Part shown: positions 46,835-55,585 of the stretch, one piece after another
How positions within the stretch are numbered: the stretch's first letter is position 1
Layout of the letters: every line of letters starts with the position of its first letter
Assembly: GCF_900167255.1 (NCBI RefSeq)
Contig: NZ_FUYB01000024.1
Span: 1-64,000 of the forward strand
Length of the DNA: 64,000 nucleotides
Direction: 5' to 3'
DNA from: Thiothrix eikelboomii
GTDB taxonomy: Bacteria > Pseudomonadota > Gammaproteobacteria > Thiotrichales > Thiotrichaceae
Position numbers and translations under genes: made by a program
The notes under the pieces: generated by a model
Databases searched by the model: none
Told to the model about the DNA's origin: nothing
Seen by the model: the letters and a program-made list of their open reading frames with translations, nothing else

Positions 46835-48145
46835 CTAAACATAACGGTTAACAATATTTTCAAGCAACTCTTGTTGACCTGAACGGGGTTGTGGGTTGAG
46901 ATTCTGCGCCTCCACTACAGCTGCAATTTGTTCTAGCGAACGCTCACCCTTAAGCATGGCTTGTGCCTCTGCATCCTTCCAGCCCGCATAGCGTTGTTCT
47001 AATGGAGCAGATAAAGACTTATCCTCCAATAACTTAGCAGCTGATTTTAAAGCTCTAGCACAAGTATCCATACCACCAATATGCCCAATTAATAGATCTT
47101 CTGGATCTAATGACTGGCGACGGAGTTTAGAATCAAAATTGGTACCACCCTTGTTAAATCCGCCCCCTTGTAGAATGTAGTAATAAGCTAAAGCCATTTC
47201 GGGGACATTATTCGGGAATTGATCAGTATCCCAACCCGATTGGTAGTCATTACGATTCGCATCAATCGAACCAAAAATATCCAGCGCATTGGCTAAAGCG
47301 ACCTCATGCTCAAAGGTATGCCCTGCCAATACCGCATGCCCGACTTCAATATTGACTTTAACTTCCTGCTCTAAACCATAGCGTTTTAAGAAACCATAGA
47401 CGGTTGCTACATCAAAATCATATTGATGCTTACTCGGCTCTTGCGGTTTGGGTTCAATTAAAATCGTGCCTGTGAACCCTAATTTATGTTTATGCTCAAC
47501 CACCAGATTCAAAAAGCGACCGTATTGATCTAATTCACGCTTTAAATCAGTATTGAGTAAGGTCTCATAACCTTCCCGCCCACCCCATAGGACGTAATTC
47601 GCCCCCTTCAGTTGATGCGTGACATCCAGACAATGTTTAACCGTCGCCGCAGCATACGCAAATACAGCCGGATCTGGATTAGTGGCAGCCCCTGTCATAA
47701 AACGCCGTTGTGAGAAAAGATTAGCCGTTCCCCACAATAAACCCACCCCAGTTTCTTCCATTTTTTGTTGGAAATAATCCGCCATCGCATGTAACCGATA
47801 AGCACTTTCTGCGAAAGTATCCCCCTCAGGGCGAATATCCAAATCATGGAAAGAAAAATAAGGCACACCCAATAAGCTAAACATTTCAAAGGCAACATCT
47901 GCTTTCATCCGAGCCGCGCTCATGCCGTCCCCAAACCACGGACGTTCAAAAGTCGCCGCACCAAAGGGATCATTGCCCTGCCAACAGAAGGTGTGCCAAT
48001 AGCAGACGGCAAAGCGCAGATGCTCTTCCATCCGCTTGCCAAGTACCAGCTCATCAGGATTATAAAAACGATAGGCCAAGGGATTAGTGCTTGCCGCTCC
48101 CTCATAACGAATCGGCGACAACTTGCCAAAGAAACCCGTACTCAT
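46835..48145 (-). CDS. xylA: xylose isomerase
   Basis: 436 residues, the length of class II xylose isomerases. The catalytic His is in [15 protein letters not shown]. Metal ligands are seen in [34 protein letters not shown] and [17 protein letters not shown]. It interconverts D-xylose and D-xylulose. Its start overlaps the xylB stop by 4 bases (ATGA), so the two are translated together, xylB first. No xylose transporter or XylR is present in the window. Confidence 0.95.
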   Translation of the reverse strand: MSTGFFGKLSPIRYEGAASTNPLAYRFYNPDELVLGKRMEEHLRFAVCYWHTFCWQGNDPFGAATFERPWFGDGMSAARMKADVAFEMFSLLGVPYFSFHDLDIRPEGDTFAESAYRLHAMADYFQQKMEETGVGLLWGTANLFSQRRFMTGAATNPDPAVFAYAAATVKHCLDVTHQLKGANYVLWGGREGYETLLNTDLKRELDQYGRFLNLVVEHKHKLGFTGTILIEPKPQEPSKHQYDFDVATVYGFLKRYGLEQEVKVNIEVGHAVLAGHTFEHEVALANALDIFGSIDANRNDYQSGWDTDQFPNNVPEMALAYYYILQGGGFNKGGTNFDSKLRRQSLDPEDLLIGHIGGMDTCARALKSAAKLLEDKSLSAPLEQRYAGWKDAEAQAMLKGERSLEQIAAVVEAQNLNPQPRSGQQELLENIVNRYV

Positions 48146-49599
48146 AGTGATGCTCCCTTCAGGGCGGGGTATAAGTGTTGATAATGTGCATAAGCCTCAT
48201 TAAAGGCTTGAATAAATTGTGTTTCCGGCTCAATCGTTTGGGCGACTGCAGGCGCGGTTAACACACTGAAGGGTTCAGCTTGAGTCGCTGCAATCAAGGC
48301 TAACCGTGCAGCCCCAAAAGCAGCCCCAAAATCACCTTCGGCAGGTAAATCAATAGGTAAATTTAAAGTGGTGGCTAAAACTTTAAGCCAATACGGTGAG
48401 CGTGAACCTCCGCCCACCGCTGTTACTCGCTCTAAGTGAGATCCGGCTGCCTTGAGTGCGGCCAAATTATCACGAATCGCAAACGCCACCCCCTCTAAAA
48501 CGGCTTGCGTTAAATCTACTTGCTGATCCGCATGGCTCAAACCAGTGAAAGCCCCGCGAATTTTGGCATCATTATGTGGAGTTCGCTCACCCGATAAATA
48601 AGGCAGAAAACTTACCCTGCTAGGTGGCTTTAGGTTTTCACCTAAGGCTTGTGTCAGAGCTATCGGAGATTGATTGGCAATCTGTGCATACCAATTGAGG
48701 GAATCTGTTGCGGATAAAATTACCCCCATTTGATGCCAAGTATTGGGAAGAGCATGGCAAAAAGTGTGCACCGCACTCTCAGGATTCGGCAAGTAACGCG
48801 CAGTAGCTGCAAATAAGACCCCAGAAGTCCCTAAAGATACAAAGGCACTCCCAGCCGTAACGGTTCCCATCCCACAAGCCGCCGCTGCATTATCACCCGC
48901 GCCACCCGCGACCACCACTCGCTGCTTAATCCCCCAACGCTCAGCAAGTCGAGGATGTAAATAGCCACTCACCGCTGTACCTTCGAGCACTTGGGGCATT
49001 TGCTCAATCCGCATCCCACTGCTTGCTAATAATTCAGGCGACCAAGCCCGTTTGGCCACATCCAACCACGCTGTACCCGCCGCATCGGACATATCCGAGG
49101 CATATTCACCGGTCAACCACCAGCGTACATAATCTTTCGGCAATAGCAATTTATGCAGTTTTGCAAAGAGAGCGGGTTCGTGTTTTTGTACCCAAACTAA
49201 CTTGGGTGCAGTAAAACCGGGGAAAACAATATTCCCAGACAACTGACGAAAAATCGGATTGGCATCTAAGGCAGCCGCTTCTTGATAGCTACGAGTATCA
49301 TTCCAGAGGATACAAGGCCGCAATACTTGGTTTTGGGCATCCACCAAAGTAGCACCATGCATCTGTCCTGATAAAGCTAAACCCTGCACATCAGCCATCG
49401 CTTGGGGATGCGCTTGTTGGAGAGTCTGTAAAGCGTGATCTACAGCAGTAAGCCAATCGGCGGGATCTTGCTCCGACCAACCCACCTGTGGGCGCGTGAC
49501 TGCCAGTGCTTGACTATTCGAGCCTAAAATCACTTGTTGGTCATTCATAAGCACGGCCTTGATACTGGATGTCCCTAAGTCGATTCCCAGTAAATGCAT
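48142..49599 (-). CDS. xylB: xylulokinase
   Basis: 485 residues. FGGY-kinase fold: phosphate-1 motif [15 protein letters not shown] at the N terminus, [17 protein letters not shown], and the family signature [18 protein letters not shown] near the C terminus. It phosphorylates D-xylulose to xylulose-5-phosphate for the pentose phosphate pathway. First gene of the xylB-xylA unit; this order is the reverse of the common xylAB. Confidence 0.93.
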   Translation of the reverse strand: MHLLGIDLGTSSIKAVLMNDQQVILGSNSQALAVTRPQVGWSEQDPADWLTAVDHALQTLQQAHPQAMADVQGLALSGQMHGATLVDAQNQVLRPCILWNDTRSYQEAAALDANPIFRQLSGNIVFPGFTAPKLVWVQKHEPALFAKLHKLLLPKDYVRWWLTGEYASDMSDAAGTAWLDVAKRAWSPELLASSGMRIEQMPQVLEGTAVSGYLHPRLAERWGIKQRVVVAGGAGDNAAAACGMGTVTAGSAFVSLGTSGVLFAATARYLPNPESAVHTFCHALPNTWHQMGVILSATDSLNWYAQIANQSPIALTQALGENLKPPSRVSFLPYLSGERTPHNDAKIRGAFTGLSHADQQVDLTQAVLEGVAFAIRDNLAALKAAGSHLERVTAVGGGSRSPYWLKVLATTLNLPIDLPAEGDFGAAFGAARLALIAATQAEPFSVLTAPAVAQTIEPETQFIQAFNEAYAHYQHLYPALKGASL

Positions 49600-49774
49600 G
49601 TTTACTCTCCTAATTCTTGAACCTGCTAACGGTGATTGTGTCTTAGTTCAGATAGATTGGGCAACAGTCTGTCACAAACTAAGCAAACCGCGCTAAACTA
49701 AAGGATATTTAACCGCGATGTCGCTCATTAATTTATCAACTTTTTACCATTTTTTAATCGGGGAGAGCCTTGTG

Positions 49775-50530
49775 ATGAAACGGATTTTAGTGCTAGCAGC
49801 CTCTGGGTTAGTCGTCTTAGTCGCCCATAACAGCAGCTATGCGGCCAATGCCACGGTGAGCGCGAATGCAGCACCAACACCCACCGCTACAGCACCTAGT
49901 ACGGCCAATGTCACGGTCAATACGGGTGCCGCACCCACTGCTAGCCCAAGTCGCATCTATGCGGTCACTAAAGTAGCGCCCGATGATGGCCTCAATATGC
50001 GTACTCAGCCCGGTACCGGTGGGAGTATTGTGGCAGTATTGCCAGCCAATGCTAAAGGCTTAATTGTTTTGGGACAGGAACAAAAAACCGGTAATTCGGT
50101 TTGGGTAAAAGTCGCCTGGGCCGGTCGACAAGGTTGGGTGAATAAATATTATTTGCGCGAAGATGTGGATACGGTGAACTATAATCCCGCCACGACTAAA
50201 CCCGTGGTCAAACCCGAGGTCGTGATGCAATGCGGGGGGACTGAACCGTTCTGGAGTATGAGCATTAGTGAACGCGATATGAAAGTGAATATTATGGGCG
50301 GTGCACAATTCACTGTACCTGTGAATATGCGCCAACAATCCGCGAATAGTACGACGATTGCCGTCGTTGCAGGTATGCGGGGCAATGCCTCCACCACTGC
50401 TTTTTTAGAAAAAGTGGAAAATTGTAGTGATGGTATGTCTGATAAAAACTATCCCTATACCATTACCACGGTCTTAAATGGCCAGCAAGTGATGTCGGGT
50501 TGCTGTTCGATTGTGAGTGTTACGAAATAA
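49775..50530 (+). CDS. secreted SH3-domain protein with COG3650-like C-terminal domain
   Basis: 251 residues from the ATG at 49775, chosen because it begins a good signal peptide (MKRILVLAASGLVVLVAHNS, cleavage near YAA); an in-frame start at 49718 would add 19 residues before it. An Ala/Thr-rich linker leads to an SH3 domain (DDGLNMRTQPGTGGSIVAVLP, AWAGRQGWVNKYYL). The C-terminal part (QCGGTEPFWSMSI, CSDGMSDKNYPYTITTVLNG, SGCC) matches COG3650 envelope proteins. Likely periplasmic or wall-associated. It is followed after 3 bases by a phosphodiesterase gene. Confidence 0.8.
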   Translation: MKRILVLAASGLVVLVAHNSSYAANATVSANAAPTPTATAPSTANVTVNTGAAPTASPSRIYAVTKVAPDDGLNMRTQPGTGGSIVAVLPANAKGLIVLGQEQKTGNSVWVKVAWAGRQGWVNKYYLREDVDTVNYNPATTKPVVKPEVVMQCGGTEPFWSMSISERDMKVNIMGGAQFTVPVNMRQQSANSTTIAVVAGMRGNASTTAFLEKVENCSDGMSDKNYPYTITTVLNGQQVMSGCCSIVSVTK

Positions 50531-50533
50531 TTA

Positions 50534-51286
50534 ATGACTAAGCTTAACCATAAACCGACCCTACTGTGCATTGGTCACCGTGGGGCGATGGGTCATGCAC
50601 CGGAAAATACCATTGCCTCGATCCGTCAAGCTTTAGAATTGGGTACACCCTGCATAGAAATTGATGTCTATAGCGTGAATGGTGATTTACTGGTCATTCA
50701 CGATGAACGCCTAGAGCGCACCACTAATGGTAAAGGTCGCCTATGGGAACATGATTTCGGCTATCTACGCTCATTGGATGCAGGGAGGGGCGAGCAGATT
50801 CCAACACTGGCCGAAGTTTGCGGTGAAATTGATGGCAAAGCCTGCCTGAATATCGAATTGAAAGGCACGAAGGTGGCAGCTGATGTGGTCTATTTCATTC
50901 AGACGATGCTACATCCTGAAGTCAGTTGCTGGCGACGGGAACAGCTCCTCATTTCCTCGTTTGATCACCGTGCTTTGCAGCAAGTCCGCAAACTTGACTC
51001 GAGTTTAAATATCGCCGCTTTAGGCTATTCAATTCCAGTCGATCAGGCACGCTTTGCACAAGACTTAGGCGCAATGGCCGTCAATCCGGCCTTAGAATTA
51101 GTCGATCTAGCTTATGTAGAGGATGCCCATGCACGTGACCTGAAGGTGTATGTGTATACCGTGAATGAGCCAGAAGATCTGCAAGCGATGGCCGCTTTAG
51201 GCGTGGATGGGGTATTCACCAATTATCCAGAGCGAGTACTCGAGCATTATGCGCAACCGGATATGCGTGCGGGTTGGGCGAGGTAA
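50534..51286 (+). CDS. glycerophosphodiester phosphodiesterase
   Basis: 250 residues. The GDPD signature is complete: GHRGAMGHAPENTIASI, EIDVYSVNGDLLVIHDERLERTTNG, INIELKG-type strand (LNIELKG) and the C-terminal VYTVNEPEDLQAMAALGVDGVFTNYPE. No signal peptide, so it resembles cytosolic UgpQ. It releases glycerol-3-phosphate from deacylated phospholipids. Probably co-transcribed with the SH3 protein gene. Confidence 0.92.
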   Translation: MTKLNHKPTLLCIGHRGAMGHAPENTIASIRQALELGTPCIEIDVYSVNGDLLVIHDERLERTTNGKGRLWEHDFGYLRSLDAGRGEQIPTLAEVCGEIDGKACLNIELKGTKVAADVVYFIQTMLHPEVSCWRREQLLISSFDHRALQQVRKLDSSLNIAALGYSIPVDQARFAQDLGAMAVNPALELVDLAYVEDAHARDLKVYVYTVNEPEDLQAMAALGVDGVFTNYPERVLEHYAQPDMRAGWAR

Positions 51287-51303
51287 CTCGCCATCATCAA
51301 AGA

Positions 51304-51843
51304 CTAAGGTTTCAACCTAATCACTTCATCTACAGAAAGACCCGCGATTTGAGCAATATGCTCAGCGGGTAATGAGCTGAGCTTCAGTAGTTTTTGAGCC
51401 ACTTCTTGAGCTTTTTTTAAAGCACCTTGCTCCATGCCATCCTCCACACCCTCCTGATAGCCCTCTAAATGAGCCGTAGCTTGAGCACTTTTCAAATCTC
51501 GGTAATCTTTCAAACTACGCTCATATACTTGGCGCTCTTCGGGAGGTAACTGTGCAATTTTGGCTATACTAAATAAGCGCTGAAAAATCTTCTCATGCAG
51601 CACAGAAGGTATTCGATCAAGCTCATGCAAATGCTTAAAAGCAAACAACCATTTATCTTGCAAGGTGCGGTCGGAGGCACTAATGCCTTGATATTCGTTT
51701 TTTGTGTAAGTGAGTTTCGAGACCTGATGATGTGCAGGCAATAGAGTATTCAGAAAGCTGATCAACAAATCCTTATTTGGCTCTTCACCAAACAGCTTTT
51801 TAAAGCCGAAGTCAGTGAGAGGATTTAGGTAAACATCTTGCAT
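51304..51843 (-). pseudogene. internally deleted Rpn/PD-(D/E)XK transposase-family nuclease
   Basis: 179 residues against about 300 for the family. The start (VYLNPLTDFGFKKLFGEEPNKDLLISFLN) and the end (TLQDKWLFAFKHLHELDRIPSVL, then LPPEERQVYERSLKDYRDLKSA) are good family matches. After NEYQGISASDR the sequence jumps straight to TLQDKWL, so the catalytic Asp and ExK/QxxK core has been lost in an in-frame deletion of roughly 120-130 residues. Rpn proteins promote recombination in a RecA-independent way; this copy cannot cut DNA. It may persist as a fossil or as a dominant-negative partner. Confidence 0.75.
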
Positions 51844-51888
51844 ACTAGTGAACCTGTGAATCGCAGCGGTTGGTGGGCTAAGTATAGT

Positions 51889-53559
51889 TCAAAGCACCTG
51901 TGGCTGCCCAACTCGCTGCCGAGTTGCATATTCAGGGTCGGTATAGACTTCCACGCCCGCTGCTGGCAGCATGCCCTTACCTTTAATTAAATCTGCCGCA
52001 CGTTCAGCCAACATAATCGTCGGTGAGTTCAAATTGCCATTGGTAATCGTTGGAAAAATCGAAGAGTCCACCACCCGTAAGCCTTCAATACCATGCACTC
52101 GTGTTGTGGGGTCAACGACGGCTAAAGCATCTGTTCCCATGCGACACGCGCAGGAAGGATGATAAGCACTTTCACCGTTAGCACGCACAAAGGCATCAAT
52201 TTCCTCATCCGTTTGCACCTGCTCACCCGGTTGAATTTCGGAATCACGATAAGGATCAAAGGCAGGCTGGCCAATGATATTGCGTGTCAAACGCACGCAG
52301 GCACGAAAACCTTCAATGTCAGCTTGATCTTGCAGGTAATTAAACAGAATGGAAGGTGCTTCCCGCACATCAGCACTACGGATTTGGATACGTCCACGGC
52401 TCTTGGGTTTATTGTGTCCAACATGTACCTGGAAGCCGTGTCCATCAAAGGCCGAACGGCCATCATAGCGCATCGCAGCGGGTAGGAAATGATATTGAAT
52501 ATCAGGCCACTCAATGCCTGCTTTAGAACGAATAAAGGCACAGGATTCAAAATGATTGGTCGCGCCTAACCCATCGCGCTTTAATAACCACCGCGCACCA
52601 ATTAAAAACTTATGCCACGGATCTAGCTGACCGTTTAAAGTAATTGGCTGTTTGCAACGAAATTGGAAATAAAATTCTAAATGATCTTGTAGGTTTTCAC
52701 CCACCCCCGGTAAATCATGCACCACCGACACACCCGCCGCTTGTAAAACTGCTGCTGGCCCGATACCAGACACTTGTAATAACTGTGGTGAGCCAATCGC
52801 ACCTGCCGATAAAATCACCTCAACTCGTGCTTTAAGCTGTTGCTCTTGACCATCTTTCAAAAAAGATACGCCCACCGCACGCTTGCCTTCAAACAAAATC
52901 CGCTGGGTCATAGCATGGGTAATCACTTGAAGATTAGGACGCTTCAGCACGGGCTTTAAATAAGCATTCGCAGTTGACCAACGCAGACCATTTTTGACTG
53001 TCATATGCATCGGGCCAAACCCCTCCTGTTGCCGAGCGTTGTAATCTTGAGTCGGCAAATAACCCGCTTGCACCCCAGCCTCAATAAAGGTTCGGTACAA
53101 AGGGTTTTGCATTTGATTGCCATTATTGACCGACAGTGGACCGCCTTGTGCACGATAAGCGTCACTGCCAAAAGCCCAATCCTCGGCCTTACGGAAATAC
53201 GGCAGGCAATGTTGATAATCCCAATCCATCGCGCCCTGCTCTGCCCACTCATCAAAATCACGCGCATGCCCGCGCACATAAACCATGCCATTAATGGAGG
53301 AAGAGCCGCCGAGTACTTTACCGCGTGGACAATGCATCCGCCGATTATTCAAATAAGGCTCAGGCTCAGTATGAAACTGCCAAGCATATTTTTCGGTGTT
53401 CATGGGGATCGACAGTGCAGTCGGCATTTGAATAAACAGATTACGATCACTACCACCATACTCCAGTAATACCACCTGCTTCGTTGGATCTTCACTCAGG
53501 CGATGAGCTAAAACGCAGCCTGCTGAACCTGCTCCAACGATGATGTAATCGGCTTCCAT
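51889..53559 (-). CDS. betA: choline dehydrogenase (GMC oxidoreductase)
   Basis: 556 residues from the ATG at 53559, which has GGAG 6 bases upstream; a GTG at 53571 is an alternative. FAD site [23 protein letters not shown] signatures [20 protein letters not shown] and [16 protein letters not shown], and C-terminal catalytic HPSCACRMG and [19 protein letters not shown]. BetA oxidises choline to betaine aldehyde for osmoprotection. No betB or betI lies beside it, so other GMC alcohol dehydrogenase activities are possible. Confidence 0.85.
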   Translation of the reverse strand: MEADYIIVGAGSAGCVLAHRLSEDPTKQVVLLEYGGSDRNLFIQMPTALSIPMNTEKYAWQFHTEPEPYLNNRRMHCPRGKVLGGSSSINGMVYVRGHARDFDEWAEQGAMDWDYQHCLPYFRKAEDWAFGSDAYRAQGGPLSVNNGNQMQNPLYRTFIEAGVQAGYLPTQDYNARQQEGFGPMHMTVKNGLRWSTANAYLKPVLKRPNLQVITHAMTQRILFEGKRAVGVSFLKDGQEQQLKARVEVILSAGAIGSPQLLQVSGIGPAAVLQAAGVSVVHDLPGVGENLQDHLEFYFQFRCKQPITLNGQLDPWHKFLIGARWLLKRDGLGATNHFESCAFIRSKAGIEWPDIQYHFLPAAMRYDGRSAFDGHGFQVHVGHNKPKSRGRIQIRSADVREAPSILFNYLQDQADIEGFRACVRLTRNIIGQPAFDPYRDSEIQPGEQVQTDEEIDAFVRANGESAYHPSCACRMGTDALAVVDPTTRVHGIEGLRVVDSSIFPTITNGNLNSPTIMLAERAADLIKGKGMLPAAGVEVYTDPEYATRQRVGQPQVL

Positions 53560-53707
53560 CTTATTCTCCACTGTGATCAGACAAACGGTTGGCGAGTCTA
53601 AGTAGGAGTCTAACCGATAGCTAGCTGAGTGCTATCAACTATTTTTTCATCCGTTCAGTAAAAAAAGCTGGAAATTTTGCAAAGTTTTTATTAGTCTTAG
53701 CGGCCTT

Positions 53708-53795
53708 GGAGAGCTGGCTGAGCGGTCGAAAGCGGCGGTCTTGAAAACCGTTGAGGGGCAACCCTCCGGGGGTTCGAATCCCTCGCTCTCCGCCA
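53708..53795 (+). tRNA. tRNA-Ser(TGA)
   Basis: 88 bases with the acceptor stem GGAGAGC/GCTCTCC, discriminator G and encoded CCA (53793-53795). The anticodon loop CTTGAAA gives TGA at 53742-53744. The long variable arm (TTGAGGGGCAACCCTCCGG region) and the T-loop GGTTCGAATCC are typical of serine tRNAs. It lies just before the type I-D CRISPR-Cas island; tRNA genes are common island insertion points. Confidence 0.97.
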
Positions 53796-53800
53796 TAAAT

Positions 53801-53830
53801 AAAAAAGGGTTACATTAGTAGCCCTTTTTT
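53801..53830 (+). terminator. rho-independent terminator of tRNA-Ser
   Basis: AAAAAAGGG..TAC and GTA.CCCTTTTTT form a 13-pair stem with one G-U and a 4-base loop, followed by further T residues, 5 bases after the tRNA. The remaining 160 bases up to the WYL gene contain nothing I recognise. Confidence 0.85.
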
Positions 53831-53992
53831 ATTGCTGCTCAGCTCAGTATCGAGCATTCCGAACGATAAAACCCTACCAATTTTTAAGACGCAAATTACA
53901 TTGAGCTTAAAAGAGCTTAAAAATTGAAAATATTTTCAAAATCAGTGAATTGCATCGCAAGTCAAGTTCTAACAGGCAAAAATTAGTTGGGC

Positions 53993-54784
53993 TTATACAA
54001 CTATCCAAAGTTTTATATGATGCCTCCAATCAATGCGTTCCATCTCACGCAGCACGTAAGGTTTAAGTGCTTTACACGTCGTGATCGTATGAATGCCATC
54101 AGCCAAATGATAATCCGCTAGTAAGGTCTGGCGCAGTTGCTGGGGCAAATCAGGATTAGGGGTAAAATTTAATTTTAAGGAGGTATGCCATTCATGATCA
54201 TCTGCATCTGAAACCCACTCCTCAAATCCTTCACTCACCTGTATTAGGCGCGAAAAAACCACATCCACATAACGCTCCCAATTATGACAATAAGCACGAA
54301 TATGATAGCGCCGACTGGCATAAACCAACCGATTTGGCGAGATGGTTAACTGGTAATGCTGTGACTTACTCTGATAGTGAATTGTCAAAGTCCGTTGCCT
54401 GCGAATAGCACTGAGTACTTGCTTAATATAAGTGCTGTCTAAATAAGTCCGAAATAAGCGATCAACATCATAAATCGGTAAATCCGTCCATTCATCCTCA
54501 GCCCAGTAGTAGGCAGCTAGCTGATTACCGCGCAGATAATCCAAATATATTTCTGGTTTATTATTAATATAGTTCACCTGAAAATGGTTGGTCGCTATAT
54601 GGCGTTTTAGTGACGGTTGATAAACCATTTGCTCAGGATGCAATATTCGGTAGGCATTTAAACATTTTTGTGCATTTTGGCGAGTAATTTCAAACGTGCG
54701 TGCCAAATGCGAAGCAGTAATTCCCTCACCCCAGTATAAGCAAGTTTCGATATAGGCAAAACGTCTGAATGTGTCTCTATTCAT
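53993..54784 (-). CDS. WYL-domain transcriptional regulator divergent to the cas operon
   Basis: 263 residues. An N-terminal winged helix (IETCLYWGEGITASHLARTF, EITRQNAQKCLNAYRIL) is followed by a WYL domain (LTIHYQSKSQHYQLTISPNRLVYASRRYHIRAYCHNWERYVDVVFSRL) and a C-terminal WCX-like part. WYL proteins sense nucleic acid or nucleotide ligands and often repress or activate CRISPR-cas operons. It is head-to-head with cas6, with 75 bases between them containing an inverted repeat, so it probably controls the type I-D operon and itself. Confidence 0.85.
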   Translation of the reverse strand: MNRDTFRRFAYIETCLYWGEGITASHLARTFEITRQNAQKCLNAYRILHPEQMVYQPSLKRHIATNHFQVNYINNKPEIYLDYLRGNQLAAYYWAEDEWTDLPIYDVDRLFRTYLDSTYIKQVLSAIRRQRTLTIHYQSKSQHYQLTISPNRLVYASRRYHIRAYCHNWERYVDVVFSRLIQVSEGFEEWVSDADDHEWHTSLKLNFTPNPDLPQQLRQTLLADYHLADGIHTITTCKALKPYVLREMERIDWRHHIKLWIVV

Positions 54785-54816
54785 TACAGGTTTTAATATT
54801 GTCTGGTTTAAAAAAC

Positions 54817-54837
54817 ATGTGCATACTGATTGTACAT
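54817..54837. promoter_or_regulatory. inverted repeat in the WYL/cas6 promoter
   Basis: ATGTGCA (54817-54823) and TGTACAT (54831-54837) form a near-perfect dyad (6 of 7) with a 7-base spacer in the divergent promoter. It is the best candidate binding site for the WYL regulator. Confidence 0.45.
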
Positions 54838-54859
54838 TAAATAATCAAGAGCATGCCCC

Positions 54860-55585
54860 ATGTTAAGGATTAGACTGACTTTACCACGCCGAATCACTGC
54901 ACAAACTTATACCCATCAAGATCTGATTCACGATGCCATTATCAATGGTTTAGAGGCTGCAGGCTGTAATGCTAGCGACCTAATAGGCTTAAACGCTCGA
55001 CTTTGGACCTTTGCCCCAATAGGCTGGCATAACGGTCATCAGGGATGGGTACATAGCTTAATTATCAGCACCTCTGATCTTGATATTACTCGTGCTTTAA
55101 TCCGTTTAAAGCCTGAAACGATTAACCAACGACGTTGGAATGGTGAAACCCTTAGTTTTGCGGGTGCGCAATTAAATATTGAGCCAGATCCGATGTTTCC
55201 TCAGCAAACCCAACTGGCTTGCTTACTACTTTCACCCCTAGTCCTTCAAGCTAAGCAAGGTACTAGCAAGCAATGGTGTAAAAACCTAGGTGATCTGGAT
55301 CTAAGCGAGATCATTAGCCGCAAACTCTCCGCGAAAGCAGGTCGCCCGATTCAACTCACTATTCAACCCGATACACTTTATCTACGGGCTAATCCTAAAC
55401 ACTCGGTGTTAGTCAATCTCAAACAATTCCCTAATGGACAAAAAAGCTTTGTGATTGGGATGCAAGCCCCGCTCTTAATCCAAGGCAGCGAGGACGATTT
55501 ACGTTTTGCATGGTATACCGGAATTGGCGAGAAAACCCGTAATGGGTTTGGTTGCCTTGGCTTACTAGAAGCAGGAGTTCAGTAA
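54860..55585 (+). CDS. cas6: Cas6 CRISPR RNA endoribonuclease
   Basis: 241 residues. The RAMP-type beginning LRIRLTLPRR and the C-terminal glycine-rich loop GIGEKTRNGFGCLGL identify Cas6. It cuts the CRISPR transcript within repeats to give mature guides for the type I-D complex. A His for acid-base catalysis is likely in THQDLIHDAI near residues 20-28. The stop overlaps the next start (TAATG), so it is coupled to cas10d. Unlike most of the island it contains no AGTACT hexamer. Confidence 0.88.
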   Translation: MLRIRLTLPRRITAQTYTHQDLIHDAIINGLEAAGCNASDLIGLNARLWTFAPIGWHNGHQGWVHSLIISTSDLDITRALIRLKPETINQRRWNGETLSFAGAQLNIEPDPMFPQQTQLACLLLSPLVLQAKQGTSKQWCKNLGDLDLSEIISRKLSAKAGRPIQLTIQPDTLYLRANPKHSVLVNLKQFPNGQKSFVIGMQAPLLIQGSEDDLRFAWYTGIGEKTRNGFGCLGLLEAGVQ

